This document shows positions 50,842-62,437 of a stretch of 64,000 bases of DNA, piece after piece. Made by a program: the position numbers and the translations under genes. The DNA comes from Oscillospiraceae bacterium (GTDB lineage: Bacteria; Bacillota_A; Clostridia; Oscillospirales; Oscillospiraceae): assembly GCA_017539885.1 (NCBI GenBank), contig JAFYCC010000033.1:1-64000 (forward strand), given 5' to 3'. The notes under the pieces were generated by a model, which had not been told where the DNA came from, searched no databases, and saw only the letters and a program-made list of their open reading frames with translations. The stretch's first letter is position 1, and the number at the start of each line of letters is the position of its first letter.

Positions 50842-50870
50842 ATTATAGTACAAATATACAAATAATGCAA
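50842..50870 (-). promoter_or_regulatory. Promoter of the GT2-PflX pair
   Basis: On the minus strand TTGCAT (50865-50870), 17 nt, TATAAT (50842-50847), about 50 nt before the ATG. It is divergent from the trmL promoter. Confidence 0.75.
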
Positions 50871-50921
50871 GGCAAATGAGGCGACAGGCGCGATATTTGA
50901 AGAAGACGGGCTTTTTTGAGG

Positions 50922-50950
50922 TTGAATTCTCATCGGCTTTGGGATACAAT
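50922..50950 (+). promoter_or_regulatory. Promoter of the trmL-glycolytic unit
   Basis: TTGAAT (50922-50927), 17 nt, TACAAT (50945-50950). The ATG at 50949 overlaps the -10 and is therefore not the trmL start. Confidence 0.7.
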
Positions 50951-50996
50951 GACAAATACAAACTGGGCGCAGTATGGCCTGTCAGGAGATCTTGAT

Positions 50997-51488
50997 TTGA
51001 TCAATATCGTTTTGGTGGAGCCGGAAATCCCCATGAACACCGGCAATATAGCGCGCACCTGCGCCTGTACGGGAGCACGGCTGCATCTTGTGCGTCCGCT
51101 CGGTTTCGACATCAGCGACAGAGCGGTCAAACGTGCGGGCCTTGATTACTGGCAGTACGTGGACATCTCCGTGTATGACGGACTGGACGATTATTTTGCG
51201 CGGTGCGGCGATGCCGGATTATGGCTTGCCACTACAAAAGCGCCGCGCGCATACACCGAAGCTGCTTTTACGGGGGACGTCACCCTCATGTTCGGCAAGG
51301 AGACCGCAGGATTACCTGAATGGCTGAGGGAGAAATACTGTGACAGATGCGTCCGCATCCCGATGATCGGCCCGGTGCGCAGTCTGAATCTGGCAAACAG
51401 TGTCGCGATCCTATGCTATGAGGCCCTGCGCCAGCAGGGTTTTCCAGGCTTGAAGGAATTCGGAGAGATGAAAGGGGAACCGCAATGA
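50997..51488 (+). CDS. trmL: tRNA (cytidine(34)-2'-O)-methyltransferase TrmL
   Basis: SPOUT-class methyltransferase for the tRNA wobble position. The start is TTG 50997, 8 nt after AGGAG. It gives 163 aa and the normal N-terminus ([21 protein letters not shown]); longer frames start within the promoter. The knot motifs are present: [39 protein letters not shown]. Its stop overlaps the pgk start (ATGA), so a tRNA modifier leads a glycolytic operon. Confidence 0.93.
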   Translation: MINIVLVEPEIPMNTGNIARTCACTGARLHLVRPLGFDISDRAVKRAGLDYWQYVDISVYDGLDDYFARCGDAGLWLATTKAPRAYTEAAFTGDVTLMFGKETAGLPEWLREKYCDRCVRIPMIGPVRSLNLANSVAILCYEALRQQGFPGLKEFGEMKGEPQ

Positions 51489-52762
51489 ACTACAACAAGA
51501 AGACGGTTCGCGATGTCGACGTCAACGGGAAAAAGGTGCTTTTGCGCTGCGATTTCAACGTGCCGCAGGATAAAAAGACAGGCGCGATTACCGATGATAA
51601 GCGAATCCGCGCAGCGTTGCCGACAATTCGCTATCTCCTCGAGCACGGAGCTGCGGTGATCGCCTGTTCGCATCTCGGAAAACCGAACGCGACCTTTGCG
51701 GATTTCGTCAAGAAGCAGGTCGAGAAAGGCAAAAAGGCCGAAGAACTGACCGAGGCGGACTGGCGCAAGAGCCTTGACAAGCTCTCCATGAAGCCCGTGG
51801 CGGAACGCCTGCAAGAACTGCTCGGCGCTGAGGTGCTGCTTGCATCTGATGTCATCGGCCCGGATGCACAGGCAAAGGCAGCCGCACTCAAGGCGGGACA
51901 GATCCTTCTTCTGGAGAACACACGATTTGAAAAAGGGGAAACGAAGAACGACGCTGCCGTGGCGAAAGCACTCGCGGCGCTCGCCGGCGCAGACGGCGTT
52001 TACGTGTCCGATGCTTTCGGCACCGTCCATCGGGCGCATGCTTCCACGGCGGGCGTGGCGGAATATCTGCCCTCAGTCAGCGGTCTGCTGATCGAAAAGG
52101 AACTGGAGATCATGGGCAAGGCGCTGGCAGACCCCGCGCGTCCTTTCGTGGCTTTGATGGGCGGCGCAAAGGTGAGCGACAAGATCGGCGTCATCAGCAA
52201 TCTGCTGGAAAAAGCCGATACCATCCTCATCGGCGGCGGAATGGCCTACACTTTCCTCAAGGCGCAGGGCTTCGAGATCGGAACTTCACTGCTGGAGGCC
52301 GACCGGATGGAGTACGCGCGAGAGATGCTTGCCAAAGCGGAAAAACTCGGCAAGCGGCTGCTCCTGCCTGTGGATTCTGCGGTGAACACGGCGTTTGAGA
52401 ATGTTGATTCGCCTCGTTACGTGGACGCGGCCGCGATCCCTGCTGACTGCATGGGGCTGGACATCGGTCCGAAGACAGTGGAGCTTTTCGCCAAAGAGAT
52501 CCGCGGCGCCGGCACGGTCGTCTGGAACGGCCCGATGGGCGTGTTTGAGCTGAGCGCCTTTGCCGAGGGGACCAAGGCGATCGCACGTGCGATGTCGGAA
52601 TGCGGCGGCGTGACCATCGTCGGCGGCGGCGACAGCGCCGCGGCTGTGGAGCAGCTGGGCTTTGCGGACAAGATGACGCACATCTCCACCGGCGGCGGCG
52701 CGTCTCTGGAATTTCTGGAGGGCAAGGAACTGCCGGGCGTTGCCTGTCTGCTCGACAAATGA
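51485..52762 (+). CDS. pgk: Phosphoglycerate kinase
   Basis: Glycolytic kinase, 425 aa. RCDFNVPQD and [14 protein letters not shown] at the N-terminus, then [28 protein letters not shown], and [13 protein letters not shown] with the C-terminal nucleotide loop. A stretch of about 25 extra residues ([20 protein letters not shown]) is inserted after the first substrate loop, which explains the length above the usual 395. It is translationally coupled to trmL. Confidence 0.96.
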   Translation: MNYNKKTVRDVDVNGKKVLLRCDFNVPQDKKTGAITDDKRIRAALPTIRYLLEHGAAVIACSHLGKPNATFADFVKKQVEKGKKAEELTEADWRKSLDKLSMKPVAERLQELLGAEVLLASDVIGPDAQAKAAALKAGQILLLENTRFEKGETKNDAAVAKALAALAGADGVYVSDAFGTVHRAHASTAGVAEYLPSVSGLLIEKELEIMGKALADPARPFVALMGGAKVSDKIGVISNLLEKADTILIGGGMAYTFLKAQGFEIGTSLLEADRMEYAREMLAKAEKLGKRLLLPVDSAVNTAFENVDSPRYVDAAAIPADCMGLDIGPKTVELFAKEIRGAGTVVWNGPMGVFELSAFAEGTKAIARAMSECGGVTIVGGGDSAAAVEQLGFADKMTHISTGGGASLEFLEGKELPGVACLLDK

Positions 52763-52907
52763 AAACAACGATCCCTCGCTTTCCTCTGGAGTCCAGTCAC
52801 TGAACGGGCCATGCGTAAGCGGGGGAGATTCGGCGGAAATGCCGTTCAGAAGGCGAGCGGAGTGCTGTGGGACCCGTTCGCCGGACAATCGATAAGGAGA
52901 ATTCCGA
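52763..52907 (+). other. pgk-tpiA spacer with alternative pairings
   Basis: This 145-nt spacer has no gene. TGAACGG (52801-52807) can pair with CCGTTCA (52842-52848). Alternatively GAACGGG (52802-52808) can pair with CCCGTTC (52873-52879). The two foldings exclude each other, as in an attenuator. No known riboswitch was recognised. Confidence 0.3.
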
Positions 52908-53681
52908 ATGCTGAAACGATACCGCAAGCCCGTGATCGCCGGAAACTGGAAAATGAACACGAGACCCTCGGATGTCGAGCCGTTTCTTGTCGAACTCACG
53001 CGCGATATGCCCAAGGACCGTCCGTGCGAGGTGATCGTCTGCCCGCCGTATCCGCTTATCCCGGCAGTGTCGGCCCATGCGAAAGCGTGCAGGATCGAGG
53101 TCGGAGCGCAGAACGTCAGTCAGTTCGTTTCCGGCGCGCACACCGGAGAGGTGAGTCTGGCGATGCTCGAGGATCTCGGCGTCCGCTATGTCATTCTCGG
53201 TCACTCTGAGCGCCGCGCGGACAACGGGGAGACGGATTTTCTCGTTAACGCGAAGGCGCGTTACGCGCTGGCTATCGGCATTCGTCCGATCATCTGCGTC
53301 GGCGAGAGCGAGGACGAGCGCACGCGCGGCCTGACGATGGAGCGCATCGCCTATCAGGTCAAAGCGGCGCTTTGGGATATCGACCCGGCAGACATGAAAA
53401 AAGTCCTGATCGCCTACGAACCGGTCTGGGCAATCGGGACGGGCAAGACCGCCACGGCGGAGCAGGCGCAGGAGGTCTGTGCCGCTATACGCGAACTGGT
53501 GCGCGCGCAGTACGGGGGCCTTGTTTCCCGTGCCGTCCGTATCCTTTACGGCGGAAGCATGAACGAAAAGAACGCTTCTGATCTGCTGGCAATGCGGGAC
53601 ATAGACGGAGGATTGATCGGAGGCGCGTCCCTCAAGCCGGAAAGTTTCGCTGCCATTATCGCCGCGACGGCTCTGGAATGA
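52908..53681 (+). CDS. tpiA: Triosephosphate isomerase
   Basis: 257 aa TIM barrel. IAGNWKMNT with the catalytic Lys, VILGHSERR with the catalytic His, and AYEPVWAIGTGKTAT with the catalytic Glu and the flexible loop; RILYGGSMNEKNA binds phosphate. AAGGAGA precedes the ATG. It follows pgk after a 145-nt structured spacer. Confidence 0.97.
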   Translation: MLKRYRKPVIAGNWKMNTRPSDVEPFLVELTRDMPKDRPCEVIVCPPYPLIPAVSAHAKACRIEVGAQNVSQFVSGAHTGEVSLAMLEDLGVRYVILGHSERRADNGETDFLVNAKARYALAIGIRPIICVGESEDERTRGLTMERIAYQVKAALWDIDPADMKKVLIAYEPVWAIGTGKTATAEQAQEVCAAIRELVRAQYGGLVSRAVRILYGGSMNEKNASDLLAMRDIDGGLIGGASLKPESFAAIIAATALE

Positions 53682-53702
53682 CGCCGCGGCAGGGGGAAGA
53701 CG

Positions 53703-56532
<2,830 letters not shown>

Positions 56533-56584
56533 AACAGGAATCCGAAAGAGAACAGCCTGCCCTGGCGAGTGACAGGAGGTAACC

Positions 56585-57934
56585 GTGGATTATCAGAGAT
56601 TCGTCGATTTTGTGGACGCGGCTTGCGCTGTGCTCTGCGTTGTCAGAAATGATGACGGAGAGCTCGTCGACATTCGCGTCGTGTGCAGAAACGCCGCAAT
56701 GGCCGAAAAGATGGGAAATCGGTTTTTCCCGGGCCAAAGATACAATGAAGACGGCATGCGCAATCTGCGCTTGGAGGAGTTTTGCCTCCTGGCCGCATTT
56801 CAGGGACAGAATATCCACGATTATACTTACTTGAATTCGCTTTCCAGCATGAGTGAGATCATACTGATTCCGCTGGAGCGGGAAAGCGAGACCGTGGGAT
56901 ACTGTCAGTGCATTTTCGAGCCCGTTGGAGCGGACGCCAGGCGTCTGGCGAAGGTTTCCCCGGAGGCCGGCGCCGCCGTTATCAACGCCTGCGTCACGCT
57001 GATGGGCGCGGAGGATTTCAAATCCAGTGTGGAGCGTGTTCTGCTCGATATGCGGGAAGCGACGGAAGCGTGGTGCTGCAGGATCGTTCTGACGGACGAA
57101 GACAGAAAGACCGTTCAGACGCTGTGCGAATCCGTTCGCCCTGAGTTTCTTGCCGAGGGGAAACGGTTTGAACTCATCGAGGATTACAATGAGACCGTCG
57201 GCATTCCCAGAACGGTGATCGTAACGAGGGAGCCGGAACTGCAGGTCCTGAAGAAACACAATCCGATATGGGCGGAACGAATGAAGCGCTTGGGGATCAG
57301 GAGCATCCTGATTTTGCCGCTTCAGCGAAACCAGAGCCAGATCGGTTTCCTTTACATCGTCAATTTCAACGTTGAGAGGATTCTGGAAATCAAAGAAACC
57401 GCGGAACTGATAGGCTATTTTCTGGGAACGCAGATCTCCAACCAGATTCTCGTCGACCGTCTGGAAGAATTGAGTTACACGGACGGACTTACGGGCTTGA
57501 ACAACAGGCACTCCATGCTTCGCAGGGTCCATGCGCTCCAATCGGATCAGAGAATCAGCAGTTTCGGAATCATTAATCTGGATCTGAACGGACTGAAGCT
57601 CGTGAACGACACGGAAGGACATGTTGCGGGCGACAAACTGCTCATTAAGGCCGCCGAGGCGCTCTCAAAGGTGTTCTACAGCGATGATGTGTATCGCACG
57701 GGCGGCGACGAGTTTGTCGTAATTGCCTCCAATATCGACAGAGAGACATTTCAGAGAAAGCTCGACAGGCTGAATACTTCCATAGAGAAAGATCCGGAAA
57801 TCAGTTTCGCAGTCGGTGCACTCTGGTCGGACGGCAGCATGGATGTCACCGAGGCGTTCCGTGCGGCAGATAAGCGCATGTACGAAGACAAGGAAGCCTA
57901 TTACGCAAGACATCCGGAGCTTCGGCGGAGATGA
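56585..57934 (+). CDS. Diguanylate cyclase with N-terminal sensor region
   Basis: 449 aa from GTG 56585 after ACAGGAGGT. The C-terminal 165 residues are a GGDEF domain: YTDGLTGLNNRHSM, NLDLNGLKLVNDTEGH and RTGGDEFVV with an intact catalytic GGDEF. The RxxD inhibitory site is missing (FYSD stands in its place), so product feedback is unlikely. The first 280 residues have no membrane segment and look like PAS/GAF-type sensing. It makes cyclic di-GMP in the cytosol. It lies 52 nt after eno with no terminator between, so it may be read with the glycolytic genes. Confidence 0.92.
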   Translation: MDYQRFVDFVDAACAVLCVVRNDDGELVDIRVVCRNAAMAEKMGNRFFPGQRYNEDGMRNLRLEEFCLLAAFQGQNIHDYTYLNSLSSMSEIILIPLERESETVGYCQCIFEPVGADARRLAKVSPEAGAAVINACVTLMGAEDFKSSVERVLLDMREATEAWCCRIVLTDEDRKTVQTLCESVRPEFLAEGKRFELIEDYNETVGIPRTVIVTREPELQVLKKHNPIWAERMKRLGIRSILILPLQRNQSQIGFLYIVNFNVERILEIKETAELIGYFLGTQISNQILVDRLEELSYTDGLTGLNNRHSMLRRVHALQSDQRISSFGIINLDLNGLKLVNDTEGHVAGDKLLIKAAEALSKVFYSDDVYRTGGDEFVVIASNIDRETFQRKLDRLNTSIEKDPEISFAVGALWSDGSMDVTEAFRAADKRMYEDKEAYYARHPELRRR

Positions 57935-57947
57935 ACCGGACAATGAC

Positions 57948-57974
57948 GCGGCCGGAGCGGAAGGCTCCGGCCGC
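57948..57974 (+). terminator. Stem-loop after the diguanylate cyclase gene
   Basis: A perfect 11-bp GC stem (57948-57958 with 57964-57974), loop of 5, followed by GATTTCG, a weak U-tract. Confidence 0.6.
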
Positions 57975-58007
57975 GATTTCGCAGCTGGATTTCGCAATTT
58001 CGGTTTC

Positions 58008-58036
58008 TTGACAAGCTTAAAACGCGACTATATAAT
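58008..58036 (+). promoter_or_regulatory. Consensus promoter of greA-lysS
   Basis: TTGACA (58008-58013), 17 nt, TATAAT (58031-58036), about 48 nt of leader to greA. Confidence 0.92.
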
Positions 58037-58090
58037 ATATCGTCAAAGCAATCGCAGCGACTGGGATAAATCGATTAGGAGGACAACAGT

Positions 58091-58573
58091 ATGGCCATCG
58101 AAAGCAGATATAAAATGAGTCAGGAGAGCCTGGACAAGCTCAAGGAAGAACTGCGCTATCTCACAACCGTCCGTGAGAAGGAAGTCGCCGAGCAGATCAA
58201 GGAGGCGCGCTCCTTTGGCGACCTTTCTGAAAACAGCGAATACGATGAGGCGAAGACGGAGCAGGGGAAGCTCTATTCCAAGATCGCGGAGATCAAGGAT
58301 CTGATTGAGAATGCGGAGATCGTTGAGCAGACTGAGATGACGGAAGGCATGGTCGGCCTCGGCAGCCGTGTTACCGTGCTCGACCCCGATGAGGGCTCTG
58401 AGGAGGTCTATCAGATCGTCGGTTCACAGGACGCCAACCCCATGGAAGGACGCATCTCCGACGACAGTCCCTTCGGACGCGGCCTGCTGGGCCATCAGGA
58501 GGGTGAGACCGTTGCGGTCGAGGCTCCTGCCGGAATCCTTCATTTCCGCATCATCCGCGTGGAGAACAACTGA
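58091..58573 (+). CDS. greA: Transcription elongation factor GreA
   Basis: 160 aa. The N-terminal coiled coil carries the acidic tip (ARSFGDLSENSEYDEAK) that enters the RNA polymerase channel. The C-terminal FKBP-like domain has ISDDSPFGRGLLGHQEGETV. GGAGGAC precedes the ATG. It is co-transcribed with lysS, a common pairing in Bacillota. Confidence 0.97.
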   Translation: MAIESRYKMSQESLDKLKEELRYLTTVREKEVAEQIKEARSFGDLSENSEYDEAKTEQGKLYSKIAEIKDLIENAEIVEQTEMTEGMVGLGSRVTVLDPDEGSEEVYQIVGSQDANPMEGRISDDSPFGRGLLGHQEGETVAVEAPAGILHFRIIRVENN

Positions 58574-58584
58574 CGGAGGACCAT

Positions 58585-60531
58585 ATGAGCGAAGAAACCA
58601 GAACCCCGACTCCGGAGACCGAGCTCTCCGAGATTCTGCAGATCCGCAGAGAGAAACTCGCGAACCTGCAGCAGGAAGGGCGCGATCCCTTCCAGCAGAC
58701 CCGTTTCGAGAGAAGCGCGTGGTCTGTCGAGGTGCGTGAGAATTATGCCGAGCTTGAGGGCAAGACCGTCCGGGTCGCCGGACGCATCATGTCCAAGCGC
58801 GGCATGGGCAAGGCCATCTTCTGCCACATTCAGGACGCGAAGGGCCAGCTGCAGATCTACGTCCGGTCAGACTCCGTACCGGATCAGGAGTTTGCGGATT
58901 TCCGGAAATATGATATAGGTGACATCGTCGGCGTGAGCGGATACGTGTTCAAGACCAAGACAGAGGAGATCTCTGTCCACGCGGAGACCGTCGAACTGCT
59001 GAGCAAGTCGCTGCGTCCGCTGCCGGAGAAGTATCACGGCATGACGAACACAGAACTGAAGTACCGCCAGCGCTATGTCGATCTTATCATGAGCGAGGAG
59101 AGCCGCCGCAACTTCATCATCCGTTCTCAGTTCGTCAGTTACATCCGCCGGTTCCTCGACGCAAGGGGCTATATGGAGGTCGAAACGCCTGTTCTCAGCA
59201 CGATCTCCGGCGGCGCAACTGCGCGACCCTTCATCACGCATCACAACACGCTGGACATCGACATGTATATGCGCATCGCCACGGAGCTGCACCTCAAGCG
59301 CCTGATCGTCGGCGGCTTGGAGCGCGTCTACGAAATCGGCCGCATATTCCGCAATGAGGGAATGGACACCAAGCATAATCCGGAGTTCACCTCCGTGGAA
59401 CTGTACGAGGCCTATACCGACTTCAACGGAATGATGGATCTGTTTGAGGAACTGCTCTCCGGCGCCGCGAAAGAGATACTCGGGACCTACGACGTGGAGT
59501 GGCAGGGGGAGAAGATATCCCTCGCGCCGCCGTTTCGCCGTATGACGATGGCCGAGGCGGTGAAGGAACACATCGGCGTGGATTTCATGACAATCGAAAG
59601 CGACGCCGATGCAGTAGAGGCAGCAAAATCTGTCGGCGTGGATATGGGCGGCGTGGAGCCGACCTGGGGCCACGCCCTGTACGAGTGCTATGATCAGAAG
59701 GTGGAGGAGAAAATGATTCAGCCGACCTTCATCACAATGCACCCGGTTGACGTCTCACCGCTGGCCAAACGCAGTCCGTCCGACCCGCGCCTGACAGAGC
59801 GCTTCGAACTGTTCATCTGCCGTAGCGAGATGGGCAACGCCTTCTCAGAACTCAACGATCCGATCGATCAGAAGCAGCGCTTTCTCAAGCAGGCTGAGCT
59901 GCGCGCCAAGGGCGACGAAGAGGCCGGCATGATGGATAACGACTTTATCAACGCTCTCGAGTACGGTATGCCGCCCACGGGAGGCCTCGGTATCGGCATC
60001 GATCGATGCGTCATGCTACTCACAGGCGCAAGCTCCATCCGCGACGTGATCCTGTTCCCGACGATGAAGCCCCTGGACATGCCGAAGAAGGAAGAAAAGA
60101 CGGAAGCCGCCCCTGTGGAAGCCGCCACCGAAGTCATCGCCGAGCCGGAAAAGATCGACTTCACCAATGTCGTGATCGAACCGCTCTTCGAGGAACAGGT
60201 CGACTTTGAGACCTTCTCCAAGAGCGATTTCAGAGCCGTTAAGGTGCTTGAATGTGAGGCTGTTCCGAAGTCCAAGAAGCTTCTGAAGTTCACTCTGGAT
60301 GACGGTTCCGGGATTCATAGGACGATATTAAGCGGTATTCACGCCTATTATGAGCCTGAGCAGCTGATCGGCAAGACCTGCATCGCCATCACGAATCTGC
60401 CTCCGCGCAAGATGATGGGCATCGATTCCTGCGGCATGCTGATCTCCGCTGTTCATAAGGAAGGCGAGGAAGAAAAGCTCCATCTTCTGATGGTCGATCC
60501 TCACATCCCGGCAGGTGCTAAGCTGTATTAG
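58585..60531 (+). CDS. lysS: Lysyl-tRNA synthetase with C-terminal tRNA-binding domain
   Basis: 648 aa, about 150 longer than a standard class II LysRS. The N-terminal OB anticodon-binding domain (VRVAGRIMSKRGMGKAIFCHI) and the catalytic core are complete. The core shows motif 1 near RFLDARGYMEVETPVL, motif 2 in FRNEGMDTKHNPEFTSVE and motif 3 in GLGIGIDRCVMLLT. After an Ala/Glu/Pro-rich linker (about 505-530) comes an extra OB domain (FSKSDFRAVKVLECEAV, then LTLDD-like FTLDDGSG, LPPRKMMGIDSCGMLISA). It is of the tRNA-binding type found at the C-terminus of MetRS and in Trbp111/Arc1p. It is likely to raise tRNA affinity (inference). No T-box leader. Confidence 0.95.
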   Translation: MSEETRTPTPETELSEILQIRREKLANLQQEGRDPFQQTRFERSAWSVEVRENYAELEGKTVRVAGRIMSKRGMGKAIFCHIQDAKGQLQIYVRSDSVPDQEFADFRKYDIGDIVGVSGYVFKTKTEEISVHAETVELLSKSLRPLPEKYHGMTNTELKYRQRYVDLIMSEESRRNFIIRSQFVSYIRRFLDARGYMEVETPVLSTISGGATARPFITHHNTLDIDMYMRIATELHLKRLIVGGLERVYEIGRIFRNEGMDTKHNPEFTSVELYEAYTDFNGMMDLFEELLSGAAKEILGTYDVEWQGEKISLAPPFRRMTMAEAVKEHIGVDFMTIESDADAVEAAKSVGVDMGGVEPTWGHALYECYDQKVEEKMIQPTFITMHPVDVSPLAKRSPSDPRLTERFELFICRSEMGNAFSELNDPIDQKQRFLKQAELRAKGDEEAGMMDNDFINALEYGMPPTGGLGIGIDRCVMLLTGASSIRDVILFPTMKPLDMPKKEEKTEAAPVEAATEVIAEPEKIDFTNVVIEPLFEEQVDFETFSKSDFRAVKVLECEAVPKSKKLLKFTLDDGSGIHRTILSGIHAYYEPEQLIGKTCIAITNLPPRKMMGIDSCGMLISAVHKEGEEEKLHLLMVDPHIPAGAKLY

Positions 60532-60657
60532 GCAGACGGGGAGATAGCAGAGATAATCAAGGGCCGTATGCCAAATATCGCCTCGAAAATACCACGACCC
60601 GGAAAAAATCTGCGATTCTGCAAGTCTACCTATATAGTTCAAAAAGTGTTATCGCGT

Positions 60658-60694
60658 TTGAGCCTGCTGGATAGAATCGGCAGGCTCAATTTTT
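60658..60694 (+). terminator. Intrinsic terminator of greA-lysS
   Basis: A perfect 10-bp stem (60658-60667 with 60680-60689) followed by TTTTT. Confidence 0.85.
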
Positions 60695-60739
60695 ATCTGC
60701 TTGTATTCGATTAATCGGGTTTTTCGGAGCTATAAGAAA

Positions 60740-61276
60740 ATGAGACTGCTATTTGAAATGGATAAAATGGATTATGGCGGATGTACGCATTCATTTTCGC
60801 GGGATTCTGCCAGAAGTATCATTATCAGAAATGGTAAGATCGCCATGATTCACAGCCTGAAGTATGACTACTACAAATTCCCGGGCGGAGGGATCGAACC
60901 CGGGGAACGCGCCGCCGATGCGCTGATCAGGGAGACAGCCGAGGAAGCCGGGCTGACCGTGATCCCGGATTCAATACGGGAATACGGGTACGTCCACCGG
61001 ATCCAGAAGAGTACGGTGAAAGAGGACGAATTCTTTGTGCAGGATAGCTATTATTACCTGTGTGACGTGGAAGAGCGCGTCGGGCCTCAGAAACTGGATG
61101 ACTACGAATCAGACGAACTTTTCACCCTGGAATATGTAGTACCTGAAAACGCCATCCTCAGAAACCGGGCCAAAGTCCACGGCCCGAAGGATCCTGTAAT
61201 GCTTGAACGGGAGGCGCGTGTCCTTGAAATGCTCCTTTCAGAAGGACTCATTGAGAGACAAATACAAGTTCGCTGA
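60740..61276 (+). CDS. NUDIX hydrolase
   Basis: 178 aa from ATG 60740, with GGAG about 10 nt upstream; a TTG 39 nt earlier is in frame but unsupported. The Nudix box is complete: GGGIEPGERAADALIRETAEEAGL, with the RExxEE core metal ligands. The N-terminus (SARSIIIRNGKIAMIHSLKYDYYKFPGGG) is typical of nucleotide-sugar or (d)NTP pyrophosphatases. Substrate unknown. It lies alone between two terminators. Confidence 0.9.
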   Translation: MRLLFEMDKMDYGGCTHSFSRDSARSIIIRNGKIAMIHSLKYDYYKFPGGGIEPGERAADALIRETAEEAGLTVIPDSIREYGYVHRIQKSTVKEDEFFVQDSYYYLCDVEERVGPQKLDDYESDELFTLEYVVPENAILRNRAKVHGPKDPVMLEREARVLEMLLSEGLIERQIQVR

Positions 61277-61295
61277 GCAGAAAGAATAGGATTCT

Positions 61296-61331
61296 AAAAG
61301 GGCCTGATGTATCAGAGTCAGGCCTTTTCTT
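61296..61331 (+). terminator. Intrinsic terminator of the NUDIX gene
   Basis: GGCCTGA (61301-61307) pairs with TCAGGCC (61318-61324), extended by AAAAG/TTTT with one G-U pair, followed by CTTTCT. Confidence 0.8.
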
Positions 61332-61352
61332 TCTGCCCTCATCGCATTCTTT

Positions 61353-61687
61353 ATGGAAAATGGTGAGGGCTGTTTGCTTCTTGAGACGGAAATCAATTAT
61401 TGAAAATGATACTGCTATTGTTATTGCCGCGACTGGCCGGACCATTATCTGGAAGAATATGAGCGCAGAAGCCATAATATCGACAGCAGTTACTTATATG
61501 ATCCTGATTATGTAATGGCCGACAAGGTTCTGGGAATCTGTCCATATCTGCCGGTTTGCTTTGCGTTTTTCGTTTTGCAACAGACACTATACTGCTGTGC
61601 CCCAGCTTCGGCGGCAAGGATCGTTGGCAATTAACGCCTAACACATACGGAGCCTGTCCTTCCTGCGGAATGTTGACTTTTCAATGA
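61353..61687 (+). pseudogene. Decayed small reading frame with frameshifts
   Basis: No intact gene is present, but three consecutive plus-strand frames look coding. The first is MENGEGCLLLETEINY up to a stop at 61401. The second, from 61410, has CRDWPDHYLEEYERR, then MADKVLGICPYLPVCF. The third, from about 61578, reads TDTILLCPSFGGKDRWQ and ends CPSCGMLTFQ at 61687. The CPSCG suggests a zinc-ribbon end. At least two frameshifts would be needed to join them. Family not recognised; it may be a decayed gene or a chance run. Confidence 0.35.
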
Positions 61688-61989
61688 GCTTGTGGCATCC
61701 TTTATTAAGGATTAATATAATCTCTTTTTTCTGAGGACAACGCCTCTGCCGACACCGAAAACAGTGACCGCACAGCGTTTGCCGCCAACAGACCCCAGCT
61801 GGTAAAAGCTGCTTACAGGCAGAATCTCCTCAGTATGCACGCAGGGTGGACCGACTTCGCCCGCATCACATCTGTCAGCATCAGCATTACCTCGGCTGCC
61901 CGGTCCGGTGCCATAGCCGGCTCTCATACAGCTTTCTGCAACGGCATCTGTGCGTCTGCTGCCGGTAGGAAAAAGGAGCGGAATTAGCA
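61688..61989. other. Non-coding or degraded spacer before the GNAT gene
   Basis: About 300 bases without a gene I can support. Short open frames exist on both strands but lack ribosome binding sites and recognisable motifs. An AT-rich patch (61700-61730, TTAATATAATC) could contain a -10 element for the GNAT gene, but no -35 is convincing. Confidence 0.4.
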
Positions 61990-62421
61990 ATGATGATTAG
62001 GGAAATACAGCCCGAAGACTACGCGGCAGTCGCAAGATTTTGGAGGGATTATCTGGACATAGCCGCGGCAACGGATGAAAGCGTGAGCAGGACTCTTGAG
62101 AAAATGAGCACGGACAGCCGTTATTATACCTTCGTCGCCGAAGAGGACGGCAGAGTCGTTGGCTTTATCACATACGTCGAGGTCCTGTCGATCGATGATC
62201 CTGACGGGTATATCAAAATCAACGGAATTGCTGTGCATCCCGAGTATCGCAACCGCGGCATAGGAACGCAGCTCATTGCCCGCGCCGAACAGACAGCACG
62301 CGAAAGAGGCTCGAACTCTATCGGCGTTGCATCCGTTTTCAAACGGACAGAGACCCACAGGCTTTATGAGAATCTCGGATTTCGGAAATCAGCATTCTGG
62401 TTTCACAAAAACTTCGATTGA
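61990..62421 (+). CDS. GNAT family N-acetyltransferase
   Basis: 143 aa, start after AAAAAGGAG; the second ATG three bases on is equally possible. The GNAT acetyl-CoA loop is seen as VHPEYRNRGIGTQLIARAEQTAR, preceded by the beta strand IKINGIA and followed by RLYENLGFRKS. The substrate cannot be told. The next gene begins 16 nt after its stop, so the two, and possibly the third, form an operon. Confidence 0.9.
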   Translation: MMIREIQPEDYAAVARFWRDYLDIAAATDESVSRTLEKMSTDSRYYTFVAEEDGRVVGFITYVEVLSIDDPDGYIKINGIAVHPEYRNRGIGTQLIARAEQTARERGSNSIGVASVFKRTETHRLYENLGFRKSAFWFHKNFD

Positions 62422-62437
62422 TGGGGGAATTCAGATC

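Noticed and set aside
50916..50997. Longer trmL starts at 50916 and 50949
   Set aside because: Both lie in or before the promoter elements. TTG 50997 has AGGAG and yields the family N-terminus.
58037..58090. Lysine riboswitch or T-box before greA-lysS
   Set aside because: The leader is about 50 nt, far too short for either element.
61712..61990. A 92-codon minus-strand frame before the GNAT gene
   Set aside because: It has no ribosome binding site or recognisable motif and an odd Gly/Arg/Val composition, and it ends in an AT-rich patch. It is not supported as a gene.
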